From Marinovum sp. (GTDB taxonomy: Bacteria > Pseudomonadota > Alphaproteobacteria > Rhodobacterales > Rhodobacteraceae), in assembly GCA_002711145.1 (NCBI GenBank), contig PAHS01000029.1:1679-12044 (forward strand): a stretch of 10,366 bases of DNA, read 5' to 3'. The notes under the pieces are model-generated. The model was not told the origin of the DNA. It worked only from the letters and a program-made list of their open reading frames with translations, and made no database searches. The stretch's first letter is position 1. Every line of letters begins with the position of its first letter. Shown here one piece after another: positions 1-6,428 of the stretch. The position numbers and the translations under genes are program-made.

Positions 1-342
1 TTACCTGGTTATTTTCTTAGAACAATAGAGCAAGCCGCAGAAATAATTAGAATTATTAACCATCCAAGATTGAAAATCTTATTTGATTGTTACCACGTAT
101 ACAAAGAAAGTGAAAACCTAATGGATGCCTTCGCAAAGAATGTTGATAGTATTGGTCATGTTCAAATTTCTTCAGCTGAAAATAGAGCAGAACCTATTCC
201 AGGTCAGTTTGATTATTCTACAATTCTACCTCAAATGGAAACGCTTGGATATAATGGGGCGTTTGGTTGTGAATACCGGCCATCGGCGAAAACCGAAGAT
301 GGTCTTACATGGAGAAATAATTTTCGAAGAGATGCAAAATGA
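1..342 (+). CDS. Hydroxypyruvate isomerase family TIM-barrel protein (3' part only)
   Basis: The frame is open from base 1, so only the last 113 residues of a protein of about 260 residues are visible. The family (hydroxypyruvate isomerase / 2-oxo-tetronate isomerase, xylose-isomerase-like TIM barrel) interconverts hydroxypyruvate and tartronate semialdehyde, or related 2-oxo acids, in the cytoplasm. Visible family hallmarks are FDCYH (residues 28-32 of the visible part), GHVQIS followed by an RAEP box, FDY, and the C-terminal GCEYRP followed by GLTWR. The Asp, Gln and Glu in these blocks correspond to metal-ligand positions of the family; the first Glu ligand would lie left of the window. 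A TTG codon at 70 is internal and not the start. The stop codon overlaps the next gene's ATG (ATGA), implying co-transcription with the aminotransferase. Family assignment is firm; the precise substrate (hydroxypyruvate or another 2-oxo sugar acid) is not. Confidence 0.85.
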   Translation, partial: LPGYFLRTIEQAAEIIRIINHPRLKILFDCYHVYKESENLMDAFAKNVDSIGHVQISSAENRAEPIPGQFDYSTILPQMETLGYNGAFGCEYRPSAKTEDGLTWRNNFRRDAK

Positions 343-1703
343 GAAAAAAAGAGCGTACAAAAGAACCAATAGATACGGAAGGTGATATCAACCTCTCTCC
401 AAGACGGTTGGAATGGTCAAAAAACAATATCGATACAACTTCGCAGAAATTGTTATCAGAGGACTCAAAATACTTCTTACATCAATCGCTCTCAACACCT
501 TGTTTAAATGTTCTAGAAGCAAGTGACGGTATATATCTAGAGGATCTCCAAGGTCGTAAAATTATGGACTTTCATGGGAATAGTGTTCATCAGGTTGGTC
601 ATGGAAATAAGCGAGTTATAGCGGCGATTAAGGAGCAGCTCGACATTCTCCCATTTTGTCCAAGACGGTACACAAATAAGGTTGCAATTGAACTTGCGGC
701 ACGCCTTACCTCTCTTGCACCTGGAAATTTGAACAAAGTCCTTTTTGCACCGGGTGGTACGAATGCAATCGGCATGGCGTTAAAGCTGGCTCGATATGCA
801 ACTGGGAGACATAAAACAATTTCGATGTGGGATAGTTTTCATGGTGCCTCTTTAGATGCTATCTCAATCGGTGGAGAAAAATTGTTTCGAAAAGACATAG
901 GCCCACTTCTGCCAGGAACAGAACATATTCCTCCACCTACGAGAGGGAAATGCCATTTTAATTGTGCGGATGAAAATCATGACGGATGTATCAAGTATTT
1001 AGAGTATGTTATCGAAATGGAGGGAGATATTGGAGCCGTGGTTGCGGAACCTATGAGGTGGACTACCGTCGAGTTACCACCTCCAAACTATTGGAAAAGA
1101 GTTAGGGATATTTGTACAAAGAATGATGTTCTATTAATTTTTGATGAAATACCATCCGCCCTAGGTAGAACAGGTAAAATGTTTGTATGTGAGCACTTCG
1201 ACGTTGAGCCCGATATGTTAGTGATTGGTAAAGGCTTAGGTGGTGGGGTTTTCCCGATGGCTGCGTTACTTACCAACGAAAACCTAGATATCGTGGAAGA
1301 TAGAGCTCTGGGACATTACACGCATGAAAAAAGTTCTGTTGGTTGTGCAGCCGCATTAGCTACAATTGATTGTTTAATCGAAGACGGTTTGCTCGATAAT
1401 GCTGTAACTTTAGGTAACTCAGGACTTGAACAATTAGAAGCTCTTAAACTTAAGCATCCAATAATTCATGAGGTTAGAGGTCTGGGCTTATTCTATGGAA
1501 TAGACTTAAAATTGAATAATCAACCTGCTTCAGATCAAGCCGATGCTATTCTCTATCATTCGTTGTCAAATGGGTTGAGCTATAAAGTTGGCGGTGGATC
1601 AATATTAACACTTTGCCCTCCGCTTACAATTAACAACGATGAGTTAACAAAAGCTTTCAGTATCATTGAAAATGGGATTAATAGCTTAAACTGGGTTAAT
1701 TAG
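339..1703 (+). CDS. Class III PLP-dependent aminotransferase family protein
   Basis: This 454-residue protein is a fold-type I PLP enzyme of class III (ornithine/4-aminobutyrate aminotransferase family). The amino-terminal part carries GIYLEDLQGRKIMDFHG, followed by the cofactor-phosphate loop APGGTNAIGMALK and the WDSFHGAS block. IFDEIPSALGRTG contains Asp269, which should pair with the pyridine nitrogen, and VIGKGLGGG contains Lys298, the expected Schiff-base lysine. All catalytic PLP positions look intact and the length is normal. From memory, the overall pattern (the STPCL block, LPFCPRRYT, the GHYTHEK block) resembles a subgroup that includes PbfA, the (R)-1-hydroxy-2-aminoethylphosphonate ammonia-lyase, so it could be a lyase rather than a transaminase. 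I cannot tell which without alignment. The ATG overlaps the upstream isomerase stop by 4 nt, and a GAAGAG purine stretch lies just ahead of it. The first 30 or so residues are polar and poorly conserved-looking. The amino donor and acceptor are unknown. Confidence 0.85.
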   Translation: MRKKERTKEPIDTEGDINLSPRRLEWSKNNIDTTSQKLLSEDSKYFLHQSLSTPCLNVLEASDGIYLEDLQGRKIMDFHGNSVHQVGHGNKRVIAAIKEQLDILPFCPRRYTNKVAIELAARLTSLAPGNLNKVLFAPGGTNAIGMALKLARYATGRHKTISMWDSFHGASLDAISIGGEKLFRKDIGPLLPGTEHIPPPTRGKCHFNCADENHDGCIKYLEYVIEMEGDIGAVVAEPMRWTTVELPPPNYWKRVRDICTKNDVLLIFDEIPSALGRTGKMFVCEHFDVEPDMLVIGKGLGGGVFPMAALLTNENLDIVEDRALGHYTHEKSSVGCAAALATIDCLIEDGLLDNAVTLGNSGLEQLEALKLKHPIIHEVRGLGLFYGIDLKLNNQPASDQADAILYHSLSNGLSYKVGGGSILTLCPPLTINNDELTKAFSIIENGINSLNWVN

Positions 1704-1719
1704 TTAGAAAATCATTAAT

Positions 1720-1818
1720 ATGACAAAACCCCTTAACGGTCTACGAGTGCTAGACTTAACAAATTTTTTAGCGAGACCCTACTGCTGCAACCTGATTTCA
1801 ACGAGAGGAACAGTATGA
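1720..1818 (+). pseudogene. Truncated amino-terminal remnant of a family III (CaiB/BaiF) CoA-transferase
   Basis: A 32-codon frame starts 17 nt after the aminotransferase stop. It contains KPLNGLRVLDLTNFLA followed by RPYC. This closely matches the usual start of CaiB/BaiF/formyl-CoA-transferase proteins, which begin near residue 3 with K-P-L-x-G-x-R-V-L-D-L-[ST] and then an LAGPYC-like block. After about residue 24 the similarity stops, the expected GAEVIK segment is absent, and the frame ends at a TGA that overlaps the ATG of the following glycosyltransferase. No continuation is visible in the other two forward frames. Intact members are about 380-450 residues, so over 90 percent is missing. 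The simplest inference is that a CoA-transferase gene once followed the aminotransferase and was cut by recombination at about 1785-1810. An alternative is a short leader frame that happens to look similar, which I consider less likely given about 16 consecutive family-like residues. Confidence 0.6.
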
Positions 1819-2582
1819 GTAAAACCGTGATTTGCATGAAATGGGGCGACCTTTACTCTTCTGATTATGTAAATGTCCTTTATAGCGCCGTTAAAAGAAA
1901 TATAACTGGCGATTTTCGTTTTATTTGCCTTACCGATAAAAACGATGGAATAAATATTAACGTCGAAACATACCCGATACCTGATATAGGACTTGAACCG
2001 GATCATTGGCATCATGGAGCATGGCCCAAAATATCTGTTTTTAAGGAAAACCTTTACAACTTAACTGGGCATGCGCTTTTTATTGACTTGGATACTTTTA
2101 TAATGGGCTCAATAGATGACTTTTTTAACTTTGCGCCAACTGCCATCTCAGTAATTGATGTTGGGCCTTGGGGAAAAGATACTCCAGTTCATAAACGAGT
2201 AGTTGGCACAGGTATATTTTGCTTTGAGATTGGGAAATATTCGCATTTTGTGTCTAATTTACAAAATAACTTACACACTTTTATTAACCGGCATAAGCTT
2301 GAACAAGTTTACGTACAGGAAATTTGTGAAAATATTGAATTTTGGCCGAAATCTTGGGTTATTAGTTATAAGCGAACTCTCAGACAACCAATAGGAAAAG
2401 ATCTTATATTTCCACCTAATACACCAGGACCTCTAACTAAAGTAATTGCATTTCATGGAAACCCAAGACCAATCGATTTGATAAATAAGGGGTTTTATAA
2501 CCGAGATCGATTTCCGCACTTTCTTTTGAAATCTGTCGGTTGGGCCAGAGAGTACTGGGTGAACAATGGTGGCAATCTCTAA
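1815..2582 (+). CDS. GT8-like glycosyltransferase, small single-domain
   Basis: This 255-residue protein has no signal peptide or membrane segment. The amino terminus (VICMKWG, then DYVNVLYSAVKRN and FRFICLTD) looks like the first Rossmann-like strands of a GT-A fold. FIDLDTFIMGSIDDFF supplies the DxD metal/sugar-nucleotide motif at Asp91-Leu92-Asp93 and resembles the LDxDxxVxxxLxxLF region of GT8 and related families. VGTGIFCFEIG around residues 135-145 fits the second conserved block, and AFHGNPRP near residue 215 resembles the HF/FHGxxKPW motif of such enzymes. It would transfer a sugar from a nucleotide donor, probably to a surface glycan or lipid, but donor and acceptor cannot be read. 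The start at 1815 is supported by an AGAGGA stretch 5 nt upstream. It is out of place functionally between two catabolic loci and abuts a truncated gene, suggesting it was inserted. The family call is good; the biochemical role is unknown. Confidence 0.75.
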   Translation: MSKTVICMKWGDLYSSDYVNVLYSAVKRNITGDFRFICLTDKNDGININVETYPIPDIGLEPDHWHHGAWPKISVFKENLYNLTGHALFIDLDTFIMGSIDDFFNFAPTAISVIDVGPWGKDTPVHKRVVGTGIFCFEIGKYSHFVSNLQNNLHTFINRHKLEQVYVQEICENIEFWPKSWVISYKRTLRQPIGKDLIFPPNTPGPLTKVIAFHGNPRPIDLINKGFYNRDRFPHFLLKSVGWAREYWVNNGGNL

Positions 2583-2640
2583 GAGCGAAATAGAAAAGTA
2601 ATGAAGAGCCCACGCAAACGATCACGCTAGGATTTGTGAG

Positions 2641-2679
2641 AATCAAAGGCCAAATAAAGAATATACCCAGCCTTTGATT
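2641..2679. terminator. Perfect 10-bp stem-loop between convergent genes, candidate bidirectional terminator
   Basis: AATCAAAGGC (2641-2650) is the exact reverse complement of GCCTTTGATT (2670-2679), with a 19-nt loop. It lies 7 nt beyond the stop codon of the binding-protein gene on the - strand and 58 nt beyond the glycosyltransferase stop on the + strand, where a shared 3' end is expected. Neither side is followed by a clear U tract, the stem is only moderately GC-rich and the loop is large. It may therefore be an mRNA 3'-stabilising hairpin or a weak terminator rather than a classic intrinsic one. The rest of 2583-2685 shows nothing recognisable. Confidence 0.45.
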
Positions 2680-2685
2680 AAATGT

Positions 2686-3732
2686 TTATCTCGCAGGAAG
2701 AGGCATCCAGCTTGGCACTGAAACATCAGCATGCGCAAATTGAGGCATTTTTGCGGATAAGTCTTCCATATTTTTTATATTATTCTCATTCAAGAAGGCT
2801 TGTGTAATTAATGTTGGAGGTACCACAACATTGCTGCCAGGATTTTCTCCAGCAAGCATCATTGCAAGCGATCTAACCGAAACCTCTCCAACAACTGCCG
2901 GATTTGTTGCAACCGTTGCAGCCCATGCTGAATTTGGTTCTCGCATCGCGGAGATATCTGCAGTTGACACATCAGCCGAGTATATTTTGATTTGATCTGT
3001 TAGTCCTGCTTCATCAACTGCAATTTTGACACCCTTCGCAAACTCATCATATGGAGCGAACATAACTGTGATATCTGAATTTGCCTGCAAAACTGATCGC
3101 GCTTGGTTTGCGTTGGAGTTCGCTATTGGGTTATCGAGTGTCCCAAATTGAGCGACTTCCTCTATGCCTGGATTTGCTGCTTTGATATCTTCCCATGCAG
3201 CATGCCGTCGATCTAGCGGCGCAATTCCTGGAACATATACATAACCAGCTTTCCAACTGGTACCGTTATCAACAACAGCTTGCTCCAAAGCCAGTTTACC
3301 TAATAGATAATCTGATTGTTCTATTTGCGGTATTGCTGAATTTTCGACATTTACATCAAAAGCAACAACCTTGATACCCGCATCAACTGCCCTTTGAGCT
3401 GCATCCCGCATACTCTCTGTAAGGCCATGCTGAATAACAATGCCATCAACGCCTAGTGCTATTGCTTGATCAACCATATCAGATTGAAGTGCTGCATCCT
3501 GTCTACTGTCAAACACTCTCAAATCAACACCCAATGCCGCAGCTTGAGTTTCTACTCCAGAAAGATACGCCTGGAAAAAATCGCCTGTGGATAGATATCT
3601 TACGAGAGCAATTTTCACGTCTCCTGGATTATCAAACGGCGCGGGCATATCACCAGCTGTAACAGCAGTTGAAAAAAGTGCCGGAAGCACAACGCTTCCT
3701 CCTAATATTTTTAGTATTGATCTTCTAAACAT
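2686..3732 (-). CDS. Periplasmic sugar-binding protein of an Rbs/Xyl-type ABC importer
   Basis: This 348-residue protein belongs to the ribose/galactose-type periplasmic binding family (Peripla_BP_4). It captures a sugar in the periplasm and delivers it to the permease encoded upstream. Residues 1-26 form a signal peptide ending in the AVTA cleavage-like site before Gly27. Its RRSILK at 3-8 resembles the twin-arginine motif, so Tat export is possible. The mature part begins with VKIALVRYLSTGDFFQAYLSGVE, then GVDLRVFDSRQD, DQAIALGVDGIVIQHG and AAQRAVDAGIKVVAFDV. This is the alternating beta/alpha pattern of the family's first lobe, in which helix 1 follows the first strand and DAGIKVVAFD precedes the hinge. 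TVMFAPYDEFAKGVKIAVDEAG marks the second lobe. It is the last gene of the importer operon, 35 nt after the permease. The sugar is not predictable from the sequence alone; the divergent mtnK-mtnA-aldolase genes suggest a 5-modified ribose. Confidence 0.9.
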   Translation of the reverse strand: MFRRSILKILGGSVVLPALFSTAVTAGDMPAPFDNPGDVKIALVRYLSTGDFFQAYLSGVETQAAALGVDLRVFDSRQDAALQSDMVDQAIALGVDGIVIQHGLTESMRDAAQRAVDAGIKVVAFDVNVENSAIPQIEQSDYLLGKLALEQAVVDNGTSWKAGYVYVPGIAPLDRRHAAWEDIKAANPGIEEVAQFGTLDNPIANSNANQARSVLQANSDITVMFAPYDEFAKGVKIAVDEAGLTDQIKIYSADVSTADISAMREPNSAWAATVATNPAVVGEVSVRSLAMMLAGENPGSNVVVPPTLITQAFLNENNIKNMEDLSAKMPQFAHADVSVPSWMPLPAR

Positions 3733-3737
3733 ATTTT

Positions 3738-3743
3738 CCTCCC
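3738..3743 (-). promoter_or_regulatory. Strong Shine-Dalgarno of the binding-protein gene
   Basis: Read on the - strand this is GGGAGG, 5 nt before the ATG at 3732. It is the best ribosome-binding site in the importer operon. This fits the usual need for an excess of binding protein over the membrane components, particularly as the gene is last in the transcript. Confidence 0.7.
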
Positions 3744-3767
3744 ATGGTATGTTAAAAGCCTTTAAAT

Positions 3768-4772
3768 TCAGTGGTCAGTTTTTCGTCCTTTCGATGAAAG
3801 AGCGAATGTAAAAATGAGCGCAATAACTAAAACACTCCCCTTTACGAAGTCTTGAGTATAGTACGGCGCATTCATCATCGTCAAACCCTGAAGAAGAACA
3901 CCAACAAAAAGAGCACCTATTGCGGTGCCAAATGCATTAGGCTTGGCCGCACCAAGAACAGCAAATCCGATTAATGCAGCTGCGACAGAATCAAGTAATA
4001 GGTTATTTCCAGAAGCTATATCACCTCGCCCTAATCTGGCGGAAAGTAGTATTCCACCTATCGAAGCAGTGATGCCTGAAATAACGTAGGCGAGAATCTT
4101 ATATTTATTGACATTCGCTCCTGCCAAAGCAGTGGCAGTCTCATTTGAGCCGATTGCATACATAAGCCTTCCATGCCTTGTAAGCTCAAGGAACAACCAG
4201 ATAACAATTCCAACTAGTATGAAGATTATTACTGGGATTGGTATTAGATTTTCTAAGAAAAAATCCAAGCGGTGACGGCCAAGCCATAAAAAGCTTTGAG
4301 AATAAACACCCTCGGTTGTCTCACCACTGGGTAACTTCATACCAGTAGAGATCGATCTGCCTTCAGTAGGAATTCGCTGCAATCCTATAAGTAAAAACAT
4401 CATTCCTAGTGTAGCTAGCAAGTCTGGAACCCTAGCCTTAACGATTAAAAGTCCATTCACCAAACCCACAAGTGCTCCCATAATAAGGCACGATATTATG
4501 GCCGCAAAGGCAGACATCTCAAGCACAACCATAACATACGCCGAAAGCATCAATGCGGTGGTTGCAACAGAACCTATAGAAAGATCAAACCCGTCCACCA
4601 CCAGTGTTGCGGTAACACCAAGCGCCAAAATCCCAGTAATCGAAACAGATTGAAAGATAAAAACTGCTGATCTCGGGCCTGCAAATCCTTCAGCAACGAT
4701 GGAGAATAATAAGACTAAACCCAATAGTAATAAGAGAAAGCCATAACGAATTGCAAAACCTGTCAAATTCAT
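3768..4772 (-). CDS. Inner-membrane permease of an Rbs/Xyl-type sugar ABC importer
   Basis: This 334-residue, strongly hydrophobic protein has about 8-10 predicted membrane segments, with clear ones near residues 9-28, 40-60, 65-85, 88-110, 177-198, 225-245, 283-303 and 310-328. It fits BPD_transp_2 (RbsC/XylH/AraH). Family marks are DGFDLSIGS near residue 60, LATLGMMFLLIGLQR near 120, and the cytoplasmic coupling segment YAIGSNETATALAGANV near 210, followed by LAYVISGITASIGGILLSARLG. It would form the homodimeric channel for the sugar delivered by the downstream-encoded binding protein, energised by the upstream-encoded ATPase. The ATG lies 9 nt after the ATPase stop with an AAGAAG sequence as a modest ribosome-binding site, so the two genes are surely co-transcribed. 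Length and motifs are normal for the family. Confidence 0.92.
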   Translation of the reverse strand: MNLTGFAIRYGFLLLLLGLVLLFSIVAEGFAGPRSAVFIFQSVSITGILALGVTATLVVDGFDLSIGSVATTALMLSAYVMVVLEMSAFAAIISCLIMGALVGLVNGLLIVKARVPDLLATLGMMFLLIGLQRIPTEGRSISTGMKLPSGETTEGVYSQSFLWLGRHRLDFFLENLIPIPVIIFILVGIVIWLFLELTRHGRLMYAIGSNETATALAGANVNKYKILAYVISGITASIGGILLSARLGRGDIASGNNLLLDSVAAALIGFAVLGAAKPNAFGTAIGALFVGVLLQGLTMMNAPYYTQDFVKGSVLVIALIFTFALSSKGRKTDH

Positions 4773-4781
4773 AATACTTCT

Positions 4782-6311
4782 TTACCCATTTAAAGTTCCA
4801 CTTTTCATTGCAACATCTCCAGCAGATTTTCCACTATATAGAGACAGAATATCTACAATATTAGATTCCTTATTTTCGAAAATACCAGCATATGAACCTT
4901 CATGTAAGACTACAATTTTATCGGCAATTTCTACTGCCTCATCTAGCTCTGATACGAAAACTAATGTTGCTCTTTCACGCGATGACTGCCTTATTTGACT
5001 GCCTATATCCCGGCGAGCTTTAATATCAACACCCTGAAAAGGCTCATCAAGTAATAAGATTTCCGATTTTTCTGAAAGCCAGCGACCAATCATTACCTTT
5101 TGCTGGTTGCCGCCCGAGAGCGTTGTAACTTGATCAAGCTCAGACTGGCAGACGATCCCTAAATCTAAAATCGAAACACTTGCTTTTTTGGCTAAATTTT
5201 TAGACTTGAGAAATGAGAACCAACTATGCCGATCCAAGAACGGGAGAACCATATTATTTGTAATATCGAAATCAGAGACCACAGCATTTGTCGACCGGTC
5301 CTTTGGACACATAAAAATACCGTTTGATATCGCATCAGCAGGACTTTTGGGACGATACGCCTCGCCATGCAAAAGCATATCCCCTTCAAAAAGACCATTT
5401 AGACCAAAGATGGCAGACGCTATGGCCGTCTTTCCACTGCCTAATAAGCCAGTAATTGCAATAATTTCATTCTTATAAAAGACCAAATCAAAAGGGTTAC
5501 TAAATTTTGAAAGTTTAGCATTACGCAACTCGAATATTGGCATACCCTTTTCTTGAACTTGTAGTTTAGCATGAACCATTTTTTGACCAAGCATAGCAGT
5601 CACTGCACCCTCATAATCCAAAGATGGCTCATCAAAAATACCAGAGATTTTACCATCGCGCATAGTTACTATGCGATCAGCAATAGCTCTAATATCCGAC
5701 ATTCGATGTGAGATATAAAGTATAGCGACTCCCTGCTCTTTTAAGTTAGAGAGAAGTTTAAAGAGGCGTTTAGCTTCATTAGCAGATAGAGAGGAAGTTG
5801 GTTCATCAAGTATTAATAGTTTTGGGGCGCGAGTCATTGCTCTAGCAATTGCAATCATCTGCCTGTCGGCCAATCCAAGATCTCTAACTGCGGCTGTTAT
5901 ATCTAAATCCAAGTCCATTGTGGACGCTACTTTTCTGGCTTCATCCCGCAATTTCTGGGTCCTTAAGAAAAATCCTGAGCTATTGTCAGCAAGCCTGTCA
6001 ATCATAAGGTTTGAGGCTACGTCAAGGTCTGGGATCACCCCATTATTTATCGTTTGATGAACCGTAACTACGCCAGACTGAAAAGCATCGGCAGGTGATG
6101 CAGGCGCAAAGTCTTTGCCGAAAAGAGTAACATTGCCTGAGTCCGCTTTATGTACTCCACATAATATCTTCACCAGGGTAGACTTACCTGCACCATTTGC
6201 CCCCATTAAAACAGTGACTTTTGCAGAAGGTAACTCCAGATCAACCTCTTTGAGCACCTGGTTGGGGCCAAAAGACTTGACGATACCTGAAATCTGGCAA
6301 GCAAGTTTCAC
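4782..6311 (-). CDS. Tandem-domain ATPase of an Rbs/Xyl-type sugar ABC importer
   Basis: This 509-residue cytoplasmic protein has two fused nucleotide-binding domains, the standard RbsA/XylG/MglA design. Domain 1 carries Walker A GANGAGKST (37-45), Q-loop Gln86, Walker B LLILDEP (165-171) and switch His202. Its signature sequence reads LGLADRQ (145-151) instead of LSGGQ. Domain 2 carries Walker A GLLGSGKT (288-295), a proper LSGGNQQ signature (398-404) and Walker B LLLDEP (419-424). In place of the switch His it has Ser454-Glu455, as is usual for the second half of this family. Only one composite ATP site is therefore likely to be fully canonical. The start is a GTG at 6311, supported by AGAGGAG 9 nt upstream and by the family amino terminus (ISGIVKSFGPNQVLKEVDLEL). 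It is the first gene of the importer operon and is divergent from mtnK. Confidence 0.92.
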   Translation of the reverse strand: MKLACQISGIVKSFGPNQVLKEVDLELPSAKVTVLMGANGAGKSTLVKILCGVHKADSGNVTLFGKDFAPASPADAFQSGVVTVHQTINNGVIPDLDVASNLMIDRLADNSSGFFLRTQKLRDEARKVASTMDLDLDITAAVRDLGLADRQMIAIARAMTRAPKLLILDEPTSSLSANEAKRLFKLLSNLKEQGVAILYISHRMSDIRAIADRIVTMRDGKISGIFDEPSLDYEGAVTAMLGQKMVHAKLQVQEKGMPIFELRNAKLSKFSNPFDLVFYKNEIIAITGLLGSGKTAIASAIFGLNGLFEGDMLLHGEAYRPKSPADAISNGIFMCPKDRSTNAVVSDFDITNNMVLPFLDRHSWFSFLKSKNLAKKASVSILDLGIVCQSELDQVTTLSGGNQQKVMIGRWLSEKSEILLLDEPFQGVDIKARRDIGSQIRQSSRERATLVFVSELDEAVEIADKIVVLHEGSYAGIFENKESNIVDILSLYSGKSAGDVAMKSGTLNG

Positions 6312-6320
6312 AATGCTAAT

Positions 6321-6327
6321 CTCCTCT
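6321..6327 (-). promoter_or_regulatory. Shine-Dalgarno fixing the GTG start of the importer ATPase
   Basis: On the - strand AGAGGAG lies 9 nt before a GTG at 6311. No ATG in the same frame is better placed, and the protein family's amino terminus begins right here, so the GTG start is well supported. Confidence 0.7.
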
Positions 6328-6354
6328 CACCAATGCTTACAAGAGGCTTTTCAA

Positions 6355-6373
6355 TTGTCAACACTCTTGACAA
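6355..6373. promoter_or_regulatory. Perfect palindrome, candidate operator
   Basis: TTGTCAA and TTGACAA are exact reverse complements separated by the 5-nt spacer CACTC, giving a 19-bp site with dyad symmetry in the middle of the divergent promoter region. A homodimeric repressor or activator bound here could control both operons. No regulator gene lies in the window. The symmetry could alternatively arise simply from two back-to-back -35 hexamers. Confidence 0.5.
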
Positions 6374-6416
6374 AAGTCGAATTTTATCACTGTTTATATT
6401 ATTGATGTTTTTTGTT

Positions 6417-6421
6417 GGGAG
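6417..6421 (+). promoter_or_regulatory. Shine-Dalgarno fixing the mtnK start
   Basis: GGGAG sits 7 nt before the ATG at 6429. It argues against the longer in-frame start at 6333, which would place coding sequence over the palindrome and promoter region and add a hydrophobic stretch absent from this kinase family. Confidence 0.7.
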
Positions 6422-6428
6422 ACTCCAA

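Larger units (their letters stand above)
6312..6428. promoter_or_regulatory. Divergent promoter region between the importer and the mtnK operon
   Basis: This 117-nt gap separates two outward-facing operons and must hold both promoters. A TTGACA hexamer reads toward mtnK at 6367-6372, and another reads toward the importer at 6356-6361 on the - strand, so they are back to back. Their -10 partners are weak: AAGCAT at 6333-6338 on the - strand with 17-nt spacing, and GTTTAT at 6392-6397 on the + strand with 19-nt spacing. TATATT at 6395-6400 is a better -10 match but is 22 nt away. This suggests regulated or activator-dependent promoters. No SAM riboswitch-like leader is visible. Confidence 0.5.

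Noticed and set aside
70..342. A 90-residue gene starting at TTG 70
   Set aside because: The same frame is open from base 1 and the upstream residues continue the TIM-barrel protein, so this is only the tail of a larger gene.
125..385. An 86-residue frame overlapping the isomerase end
   Set aside because: It is an out-of-frame shadow with no family resemblance, and it conflicts with two genes that have clear motifs.
3752..3765. A small TTAAA/TTTAA hairpin between the permease and binding-protein genes
   Set aside because: A 5-bp AT-only stem is expected by chance in such AT-rich DNA.
5188..5478. A 96-residue + strand frame inside the ATPase gene
   Set aside because: It is antisense to the second nucleotide-binding domain and shows no protein family pattern.
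6367..6400. A consensus sigma-70 promoter made from TTGACA and TATATT
   Set aside because: The spacing is 22 nt, too long for a normal promoter. The hexamers are reported only as weak elements of the regulatory region.
6333..6428. A longer mtnK starting at 6333, adding 32 residues with a hydrophobic stretch
   Set aside because: It lacks a ribosome-binding site, would cover the palindrome and promoter region, and does not fit the family amino terminus. The ATG at 6429 has GGGAG 7 nt upstream.
6312..6428. A SAM riboswitch or other leader RNA ahead of mtnK
   Set aside because: The gap is short and shared by two promoters, and no multi-helix conserved pattern was visible.
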